This document shows positions 1 to 6,044 of a stretch of 21,860 bases of DNA, piece by piece. The translations under genes were made by a program, and so were the position numbers. The notes beneath the pieces were generated by a model, which saw only the letters and a program-made list of their open reading frames with translations, searched no databases and was not told where the DNA came from. Positions within the stretch are counted from its first letter, which is position 1. Every line of letters starts with the position of its first letter. Source of the stretch: Microbacteriaceae bacterium (GTDB taxonomy: Bacteria > Actinomycetota > Actinomycetes > Actinomycetales > Microbacteriaceae); assembly GCA_947455385.1 (NCBI GenBank), contig CANGNR010000009.1, positions 1 through 21,860 of the forward strand, in the 5' to 3' direction.

Positions 1-1131
1 ATTGACGAAGACGGCATCCTGGTTGGCATCGTGACGAACCGCGACATGCGCTTTGTGCTCGACGTTCAGCGCACCACCACCCTGGTGAAAGACGTCATGA
101 CCCCGACCCCGCTGGTCACCGGCCACGTTGGCGTCAAGCCAGAAGAGGCCATCGCGATCTTCGCCCAGCACCGCATAGAAAAGCTGCCGATCGTTGACGA
201 GGGCGGCAAGCTTCGCGGCCTAATCACCGTCAAGGATTTCGACAAGAGCGAGAAGTACCCGCTGGCATCGAAGGACGCCCACGGTCGCCTGCTCGTCGCA
301 GCAGCGGTCGGCGTTGGCGCCGATGCTTGGGAGCGCTCGATGGCTCTGGTCGACGCTGGCGTTGACATCCTTGTTGTTGACACCGCGCACGGTCACAACC
401 GTGCCGTGCTCGAGATGGTGGCCAAGCTAAAGGCCGAGCCGTTCGCCCGCAACGTCGACGTGATCGGCGGCAACATCGCAACTCGCGCTGGTGCTCAGGC
501 GCTAATCGACGCTGGCGCCGACGGCGTGAAGGTGGGCGTTGGCCCGGGCTCGATCTGCACCACCCGCGTGGTCGCCGGCGTTGGCGTGCCGCAGGTCACC
601 GCGGTATATGAGGCATCGCTCGCCGCCAAGCCAGCCGGCGTGCCAATCATCGCCGACGGCGGTTTGCAGTACTCGGGCGATATTCCTAAGGCCATCGTCG
701 CCGGCGCCAGCGCCGTAATGCTCGGCTCCCTGCTGGCCGGAACCGACGAGGCTCCGGGCGAGGTCACCTTCGTTGGCGGCAAGCAGTTCAAGACCTACCG
801 CGGCATGGGCTCGCTCGGCGCAATGCAGTCGCGCGGCCAGGCCCAGTCGTACTCGAAGGACCGCTATTTTCAGGATGACGTGCTTCGCGAAGACAAGCTC
901 GTACCAGAGGGCATCGAGGGTCGCGTTCCTTATCGCGGCTCGGTCGCCAGCGTCGCGCACCAGCTCATCGGTGGCCTGCGCGCATCGATGGGATACGTCG
1001 GAGCAGAGACAATCGAAGAACTTCAGTCGAAGGGCAAGTTCGTTCGCATCACAGCGGCCGGTCTAAAAGAGAGCCACCCGCACGACATTCAGATGACCGT
1101 CGAGGCGCCAAACTACGGAAGCCGCAACTAG
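1..1131 (+). CDS. guaB: IMP dehydrogenase, 5'-truncated by window edge
   Basis: This enzyme oxidises IMP to XMP with NAD+, the committed step of GMP synthesis, in the cytoplasm. The frame is open from base 1, so the gene begins upstream; 376 residues are visible, against roughly 490-500 for the family. The fragment opens inside the first CBS motif (GIVTNRDMR, residues 9-17), followed by a second CBS motif (about 21-80) and then the TIM-barrel. The catalytic loop GPGSICTTR carries the nucleophile Cys at bases 556-558. The flap RGMGSLGAM and the Arg-Tyr pair in DRYFQ, which activates water in this family, are both present. It is therefore a complete, active-looking catalytic core. It is followed 29 bp later by its paralogue guaB3. 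The GTG at base 31 is an internal valine codon, not the start. Confidence 0.97.
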   Translation: MDEDGILVGIVTNRDMRFVLDVQRTTTLVKDVMTPTPLVTGHVGVKPEEAIAIFAQHRIEKLPIVDEGGKLRGLITVKDFDKSEKYPLASKDAHGRLLVAAAVGVGADAWERSMALVDAGVDILVVDTAHGHNRAVLEMVAKLKAEPFARNVDVIGGNIATRAGAQALIDAGADGVKVGVGPGSICTTRVVAGVGVPQVTAVYEASLAAKPAGVPIIADGGLQYSGDIPKAIVAGASAVMLGSLLAGTDEAPGEVTFVGGKQFKTYRGMGSLGAMQSRGQAQSYSKDRYFQDDVLREDKLVPEGIEGRVPYRGSVASVAHQLIGGLRASMGYVGAETIEELQSKGKFVRITAAGLKESHPHDIQMTVEAPNYGSRN

Positions 1132-1160
1132 CTGCAGCCTTTGAGAGCTAAGGGAGAAGC

Positions 1161-2279
1161 ATGAGCGAAGTCGAGATCGGTCGCGCCAAGCGCGGCACCC
1201 GAGCCTGGGCATTCGACGATGTGGCCATCGTGCCATCGCGTCGCACCAGAGACCCGCGTGACGTTGCCACCACCTGGAAGATTGACGCATACAGCTTCGA
1301 CGTGCCGGTGATGGCCGCCCCGATGGATTCGGTTGTCTCGCCAGAGACTGCCATCGAGATCGGCAAGCTCGGCGGCGTCGGCGTGCTCGACCTCGAGGGC
1401 CTCTGGACTCGCTACGAAGACCCGAGCCAGCAGCTCAACGAGATCGCCAAGCTAAAGCCTGAGCAGGCCATCGCGCGCATGCAGGCGATCTATGCCGAGC
1501 CGATTAAGCCCGAGTTGATTCGCGACCGAATCGCGCAGATTCGCGCCGCTGGCGTCACCGTTGCCGGTGCCCTCTCGCCGCAGCGCACCGCCGAGTTCTC
1601 GAAAGACGTAGTAGCCGCCGGCGTCGACCTCTTCGTGATTCGCGGCACCACCGTCTCGGCAGAGCACGTCTCGCGCAACTGCGAGCCACTAAACCTCAAG
1701 CAGTTCATCTATGAGCTCGATGTTCCCGTAATCGTGGGTGGCGCTGCTACTTACACCGCGGCCCTGCACCTCATGCGCACCGGTGCAGCAGGCGTGCTCG
1801 TCGGCTTCGGTGGCGGCGCGGCTTCGACCACGCGCAAGGTTGTCGGCATCCACGCACCGATGGCAACCGCGGTGGCAGACGTCGCCGGTGCCCGTCGTGA
1901 CTACATGGATGAGTCTGGTGGCCGCTACGTGCACGTGATCGCGGATGGCGGTTTGGGCACGTCCGGTGACATCGTCAAGGCCATCGCGTGCGGCGCAGAC
2001 GCCGTGATGCTCGGCTCGGTGCTTGCTCGCGCCAACGAGGCACCCGGCCAGGGCTGGCACTGGGGCCAGGAGGCTTTTCACCCAGAGCTGCCGCGCGGCC
2101 ACCGCGTCGAGGTTGGCACCTCGGGCTCGCTCGCCCAGATCTTGCACGGCCCATCGTCTTCGGCCGATGGTTCAACCAACCTCGTCGGCGCCCTGCGTCG
2201 AGCCATGGCAACCACTGGTTACTCTGACATCAAGGAGTTCCAGCGCGTCGAGGTCGTCGTAGCGCCATACGGCGCCTAG
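1161..2279 (+). CDS. guaB3: GuaB3-type IMP dehydrogenase-related protein
   Basis: This is a 372-residue TIM-barrel protein of the IMPDH/GMP reductase family with no CBS domains. The ATG has a good ribosome site (AGGGAG, 1151-1156). Family signatures include RGTRAWAFDDVAIVPSRRT near the N-terminus, GGRYVHVIADGG, KAIACGADAVMLGS, and a C-terminal segment ending GYSDIKEFQRVEV. At the IMPDH catalytic loop the sequence is GFGGGAASTTR: the nucleophilic Cys position holds Ser222 (bases 1824-1826). The Arg-Tyr dyad segment (DRYFQ in guaB) is absent and the flap is replaced by GWHWGQEAFHPELPRGHR. From family knowledge, cyanobacterial GuaB3 acts as an IMP dehydrogenase, while the actinobacterial form has no settled function. 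Here canonical IMPDH chemistry looks unlikely. It sits between guaB and the SURF1 gene, probably in one transcript. Confidence 0.93.
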   Translation: MSEVEIGRAKRGTRAWAFDDVAIVPSRRTRDPRDVATTWKIDAYSFDVPVMAAPMDSVVSPETAIEIGKLGGVGVLDLEGLWTRYEDPSQQLNEIAKLKPEQAIARMQAIYAEPIKPELIRDRIAQIRAAGVTVAGALSPQRTAEFSKDVVAAGVDLFVIRGTTVSAEHVSRNCEPLNLKQFIYELDVPVIVGGAATYTAALHLMRTGAAGVLVGFGGGAASTTRKVVGIHAPMATAVADVAGARRDYMDESGGRYVHVIADGGLGTSGDIVKAIACGADAVMLGSVLARANEAPGQGWHWGQEAFHPELPRGHRVEVGTSGSLAQILHGPSSSADGSTNLVGALRRAMATTGYSDIKEFQRVEVVVAPYGA

Positions 2280-2286
2280 CGAGCGC

Positions 2287-3096
2287 GTGAACGTCGGCTT
2301 CTTTTCGGTAGCGCTCAAGCCCAAGTGGATTGGCGGGTTGCTTCTAGCGCTCGCGGCCGCCGCGGTCTTTGCCGCGCTGGGACAGTGGCAGCTCGAGCGT
2401 GCGTTCATCGCTCAGCCGGCGCCCACCCCGAGCATCTCAACCGATGGCACCGAGATTCCCAAGCCGCTCGATTCGCTTTTGGCGCCGGGTGACCAGCTCT
2501 TGGCTACCGCTGCCGACCAGCTCGCGATCGCCAACCTCAAGCTCGACCCCCGCAGCACCGCCATCGTAGAAAACCGAGTGCAGCTGGTTGGTGACCACGC
2601 CGAGACGGGGTTCTGGCTCATCGGGCAGTCCAGCGCGAAAAACGGGGCAGCGCTAACGGTTGCCCTGGGTTGGGCGCCGAGCCTCGAGAAGGCCGAGGCG
2701 GCACGAAACTTCATGATTCAAAGCGCCGACATGGCGGGCGGCTATCTGCCTGTGGTTGGTCGGCTCGAACCAAGCGAAGAGCCGCAGGCCGCCGACTCGG
2801 CCAAGCCATACCTCTATAAGTCGCTCTCAATCGCGCAACTCATCAATGCGCAGGCGGCATCCAAGGTGACTAAAACCTACGACGCATTCTTAGTTGTTTC
2901 GATGGGCCTTCCGACCGGCGGACTCGATCGAATCGTCATCGGCAAGACTCGAGACGCCGGCCAAATCAACCTCTTGAACGCCTTTTATGCCGCCGAATGG
3001 AGCCTCTTTGCGGGCTTCGCTTTCTTCATGTGGTGGCGCATGGTGCGCGACGAGGTCATCCGTTGGCGAGCCGAGGCGCTCGAGGCCGAAAGGTAA
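2287..3096 (+). CDS. SURF1-family cytochrome oxidase assembly protein
   Basis: This is a membrane protein of 269 residues resembling SURF1/Shy1, which assists assembly of haem-copper cytochrome c oxidase. It has the expected two-hairpin plan. An N-terminal membrane segment (about residues 14-34) leads straight into the family motif LGQWQLER. A long extracytoplasmic domain follows, containing GYLPVVGRLEP and AFLVVSMGLP. A C-terminal membrane segment (about 233-252) carries the conserved NAFYAAEWSLFAGFAFF and is followed by WWRMVRDE. The GTG start is 7 bp after the guaB3 stop with no convincing ribosome site, so translation may be coupled to guaB3. Similarity in the central domain is weaker than at the two ends, so the family call rests mainly on those motifs and the topology. 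Confidence 0.85.
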   Translation: MNVGFFSVALKPKWIGGLLLALAAAAVFAALGQWQLERAFIAQPAPTPSISTDGTEIPKPLDSLLAPGDQLLATAADQLAIANLKLDPRSTAIVENRVQLVGDHAETGFWLIGQSSAKNGAALTVALGWAPSLEKAEAARNFMIQSADMAGGYLPVVGRLEPSEEPQAADSAKPYLYKSLSIAQLINAQAASKVTKTYDAFLVVSMGLPTGGLDRIVIGKTRDAGQINLLNAFYAAEWSLFAGFAFFMWWRMVRDEVIRWRAEALEAER

Positions 3097-3099
3097 ACT
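3094..3099 (+). promoter_or_regulatory. Putative -10 element for leaderless DUF3817 mRNA
   Basis: TAAACT fits the actinobacterial -10 pattern TAnnnT. It ends exactly 6 nt before the ATG at 3106, the spacing expected if transcription starts at the start codon. Its first three bases are the stop codon of the SURF1 gene. No convincing -35 box is seen. Confidence 0.45.
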
Positions 3100-3105
3100 A
3101 GAGGC

Positions 3106-3549
3106 ATGTCAATCCTCCACGCACAGGTTCCCCTGGTGCGCTCTGCGCTCAAGTTTTATCGCGCGACCTCCTACATCACTGGCTCGTTCTTGCTGCTCTT
3201 GGTGTTCGAGATGGTTGTGCACTACGTCTTTGGCTACTACTTCTGGCTGGGCGGACCGAACGGGTTCATTTCGCTCGAACCCGTGCCGGCAACCGGCGAG
3301 GTTCTGCTCTCGAGCGGCCTCAACCTCTCGAAGTGGGTCTTGATCATTCACGGATGGCTTTACGTCGCCTACCTGTTTGGCGACTTCAGGCTTTGGACCC
3401 TGCTGCGCTGGAGCTTCGTTCGCTTCATCATCATTGCCCTCGGTGGCATCATCCCGTTTTTGTCGTTCTTCACCGAGCGCCACTTTCACAAGATCGCCTC
3501 GGCTCAGCTTGCCGAGGTAGCACCAGCAGCCGAGGGGGCAGCCAATTAA
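3106..3549 (+). CDS. DUF3817 family integral membrane protein
   Basis: This is a 147-residue protein with about three membrane segments (residues 22-46, 76-97, 105-125). The conserved family features are visible: a first segment beginning after FYRATSYITG, the motif IIHGWLYVAYL, and GGIIPFLSFFTERHFH just before an Ala/Glu-rich cytoplasmic tail. The biochemical function of DUF3817 is unknown. Some related domains are fused to or lie beside transporters, but nothing here indicates a substrate. It lies between the SURF1 gene and guaA, and its stop codon overlaps the proposed guaA start. There is no strong Shine-Dalgarno sequence; a -10-like hexamer placed 6 nt upstream suggests it can also be made from a leaderless transcript. 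Confidence 0.88.
   Translation: MSILHAQVPLVRSALKFYRATSYITGSFLLLLVFEMVVHYVFGYYFWLGGPNGFISLEPVPATGEVLLSSGLNLSKWVLIIHGWLYVAYLFGDFRLWTLLRWSFVRFIIIALGGIIPFLSFFTERHFHKIASAQLAEVAPAAEGAAN
3532..3537 (+). promoter_or_regulatory. Ribosome binding site that decides the guaA start
   Basis: GAGGGG lies 7 nt upstream of an in-frame ATT codon at 3545-3547. No comparable site precedes the TTG at 3560. This is the main sequence argument that guaA begins at ATT. Confidence 0.5.
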
Positions 3550-3559
3550 TCAGCCAGTC

Positions 3560-5101
3560 TTGGTCGTCGACTTTGGCGCCCAGTATGCCCAGCTAATCGC
3601 CCGCCGCGTGCGCGAGGCCAGCGTCTACAGCGAGATCGTGCATCACACAGTGACCGCGGCCGAGGTCAAGGCCAAGAACCCAGCGGCCATCATTCTTAGC
3701 GGTGGCCCTTCTTCGGTTTACGAGGATGGCTCGCCGCAGCTCGACCCTGCGATTCTTGAGCTCGGGGTTCCTGTGCTCGGCATTTGCTACGGATTCCAGA
3801 CCCTCGCCAACCTGCTCGGCGGCCGAGTCGACAAGACCGGCAAGCGCGAATACGGTGCAACCGAACTTCGCGTTTCGGCGCCGGGTGAGATTCTCGCCGG
3901 CCAGGCATCCGAGCAGATCTGCTGGATGTCACACGGCGACCAGGTCATGCAGGCACCGGCCGGCTTCGAGGTTCTTGCCTCCACAGACACCACCCCGGTT
4001 GCCGCCTTCGCCAACTCGGACCGCAAAATCTATGGAGTGCAGTGGCACCCGGAGGTCAAGCACTCGCAGTTCGGCCAGAACGTGCTCGAGAACTTCTTGC
4101 ACAACGCAGCCGGAATTCCGGCCACCTGGAACTCGGGCAACGTCATTGCCGAGCAGGTCGAAAAGATTCGCGCGCAGGTCGGCAGCGACCGCGTTATTTG
4201 TGGCCTCAGCGGCGGCGTCGACTCGGCGGTTGCCGCAGCGCTCGTGCACAAGGCCGTTGGCGACCAGCTCGTCTGCGTTTTCGTGAACCACGGCTTGCTA
4301 CGTCAGGATGAGGCCGAGCAGGTCGAACGCGACTACGTTGCCGCAACGGGCATCCGGTTGGTCACCGTCGACGCCGAAGAGAAGTTCTTGACCGCGCTGG
4401 CCGGCGTGAGCGACCCAGAGACCAAGCGCAAGATCATCGGCCGCGAGTTCATTCGCACCTTCGAAGAGGCCCAGGCTCAGTTGATTGCCGAGGCTGCCGC
4501 CGACAACCGCCCAATCAAGTTCTTGGTGCAGGGCACGCTCTACCCAGACGTCGTCGAGTCGGGCGGCGGTGCCACCGCCGGCATCAAGAGCCACCACAAC
4601 GTTGGCGGCCTGCCAGACGACCTGCAGTTTGAGCTCGTCGAGCCGCTGCGCACACTTTTCAAGGATGAAGTTCGCGCGATTGGTGCCGAGCTTGGGCTGC
4701 CGCACGAGATCGTTCAGCGCCAGCCGTTCCCGGGCCCCGGTCTCGGCATCCGCATCGTCGGCGAGGTCACCAAAGATCGCCTCGACCTGCTGCGCAAGGC
4801 AGACGCAATCGTTCGCGCCGAGCTCAGCGCGGCCGGCCTCGACGGCGAGATCTGGCAGTGCCCGGTCGTGCTGCTGGCCGACGTTCGCTCGGTTGGAGTG
4901 CAGGGTGACGGCCGTTCATACGGCCACCCGATCGTGCTGCGCCCGGTTTCATCCGAGGATGCAATGACCGCCGACTGGACCCGCCTGCCATACGACCTGC
5001 TGGCCAAGATTTCGAACCGCATCACCAACGAGGTCGAGGGCGTCAACCGCGTTGTGCTCGACGTCACCTCGAAGCCGCCTGGCACCATCGAGTGGGAGTA
5101 G
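3560..5101 (+). CDS. guaA: GMP synthase (glutamine-hydrolysing)
   Basis: GuaA aminates XMP to GMP using ATP and glutamine. Numbering from the TTG at 3560 (513 residues, normal length), the N-terminal class I amidotransferase domain has nucleophile Cys76 in GICYGFQ, with His163 and Glu165 in QWHPEV. The ATP-pyrophosphatase domain has the PP-loop SGGVDS (217-222). The dimerisation domain has GPGLGIRIVGE and the standard terminus KPPGTIEWE. The start is uncertain. The frame is open back to 3521 but has no ATG or GTG. TTG 3560 cuts into the first beta-strand and has no ribosome site, whereas ATT 3545 adds INQPV, restores the usual QPVLVVDFG opening, and has GAGGGG 7 nt upstream. The coordinates use the conventional TTG; I favour 3545. 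It completes the guaB-to-GMP route in this cluster. Confidence 0.97.
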   Translation: MVVDFGAQYAQLIARRVREASVYSEIVHHTVTAAEVKAKNPAAIILSGGPSSVYEDGSPQLDPAILELGVPVLGICYGFQTLANLLGGRVDKTGKREYGATELRVSAPGEILAGQASEQICWMSHGDQVMQAPAGFEVLASTDTTPVAAFANSDRKIYGVQWHPEVKHSQFGQNVLENFLHNAAGIPATWNSGNVIAEQVEKIRAQVGSDRVICGLSGGVDSAVAAALVHKAVGDQLVCVFVNHGLLRQDEAEQVERDYVAATGIRLVTVDAEEKFLTALAGVSDPETKRKIIGREFIRTFEEAQAQLIAEAAADNRPIKFLVQGTLYPDVVESGGGATAGIKSHHNVGGLPDDLQFELVEPLRTLFKDEVRAIGAELGLPHEIVQRQPFPGPGLGIRIVGEVTKDRLDLLRKADAIVRAELSAAGLDGEIWQCPVVLLADVRSVGVQGDGRSYGHPIVLRPVSSEDAMTADWTRLPYDLLAKISNRITNEVEGVNRVVLDVTSKPPGTIEWE

Positions 5102-5111
5102 CCTCGCGCTG

Positions 5112-6032
5112 ATGTTGGTTTTTGGTCACCGCGGTGCCTGCGGGTATCGGCCCGAGAACACGCTCGAGTCGTTTGAGCTGGCTTTTCAGCAGGGTGCCGA
5201 CGCCATCGAGTGTGACATCGTGCCAACCGCCGACGGCCAACTTGTGCTGCGGCACGAAAACGACCTAGCCGACACCACCGACGTGGCCGATCACGTCGAG
5301 TTTCGAAGCAAGTTCAGGGCCGGCATCACGCACGGCGCTCGCGGAGAGTCCTGGTTCGCCGAAGACTTCACTCTTGCCGAGCTCAAACGCCTGCGCGCCA
5401 AGGAGCGCCTGGCCGACATTCGCCCGGGCAGCGCCAAGTTTGACGGGCAGTTCGAGATTCCAACCGTGGATGAGCTGCTTGCCGCCCCGTTTGCCGAGGG
5501 CAAGACGCTGATTCTCGAGGTCAAGCACGGCACCTATTTCAAGAGCATCGGGCACGACATAGCGGTCATCCTGGCCGGCAAGATTCGCGAGTCTGGGGTG
5601 CTCTCGCGCAACGTGAAGTTGATCTTCGAGTCGTTCAACCTCGCGGTGCTGATGGACCTCAAGCGCGAGTGCGCGGGCATGGGCGAGTTCGTGTTTTTGA
5701 TCGATCGCGACCACCTCAACTCGAGGCACCACGCCGAGGTCGAGAAGCGGCTAGATGACCTCGCGCTCAACGTCGATGGCATCAGCGTTGAGCACGACCT
5801 CATCTTTAGGCAGGTCGACCGCGCGGTTTCGAGTGCGCAGTTTGGCGAGCCAAACAGCCTGGTTCGCCGCGTGCACAAGCGCGGACTCAAGATTTTCACC
5901 TGGACGGCGCGCGTCGAAGACGCCGAATTCAGCGTCGAGGAGTACTACCACCACTGGGCGGAGTCGGGGGTCGATGGCGTTTTTGCCGACCAGCCTGACC
6001 TGCTGCGAAACGTTGTCGACGCGCTCGCCTAA
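5112..6032 (+). CDS. Glycerophosphodiester phosphodiesterase, GlpQ-like
   Basis: This is a 306-residue enzyme predicted to hydrolyse glycerophosphodiesters to glycerol 3-phosphate and an alcohol. The GDPD signature is intact: His6 in GHRG, PENT (14-17), metal ligands Glu33 and Asp35 in ECDI, and second catalytic His48 in LRHEN. EVKHGTYF supplies a further conserved Glu. It carries the long insertion between His48 and the next strand (about residues 55-110) typical of the GlpQ-type subgroup, which makes it longer than the roughly 250-residue cytoplasmic forms. No signal peptide is present, so it is probably cytoplasmic. ATG 5112 is chosen because GDPDs start a few residues before HRG; longer in-frame extensions run into the guaA coding end. 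The spacer after guaA is 10 bp, so co-transcription is likely. The physiological substrate is not visible from sequence. Confidence 0.92.
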   Translation: MLVFGHRGACGYRPENTLESFELAFQQGADAIECDIVPTADGQLVLRHENDLADTTDVADHVEFRSKFRAGITHGARGESWFAEDFTLAELKRLRAKERLADIRPGSAKFDGQFEIPTVDELLAAPFAEGKTLILEVKHGTYFKSIGHDIAVILAGKIRESGVLSRNVKLIFESFNLAVLMDLKRECAGMGEFVFLIDRDHLNSRHHAEVEKRLDDLALNVDGISVEHDLIFRQVDRAVSSAQFGEPNSLVRRVHKRGLKIFTWTARVEDAEFSVEEYYHHWAESGVDGVFADQPDLLRNVVDALA

Positions 6033-6035
6033 GAT
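6030..6035 (+). promoter_or_regulatory. Putative -10 element before pcrA
   Basis: TAAGAT matches TAnnnT and lies 9 nt before the pcrA ATG. It includes the stop codon of the preceding gene. There is no Shine-Dalgarno sequence in the 12-bp spacer, which fits a leaderless or near-leaderless mRNA. No -35 box is evident. Confidence 0.35.
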
Positions 6036-6044
6036 AGCCAAGTT

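Noticed and set aside
31..33. GTG at base 31 as the start of the IMP dehydrogenase
   Set aside because: The frame is open to base 1 and the preceding codons encode conserved CBS-domain sequence, so this is an internal valine.
5052..5111. 20-residue upstream extension of the phosphodiesterase
   Set aside because: It would lie mostly inside the guaA 3' end, is not family-like, and ATG 5112 gives the expected short lead before HRG.
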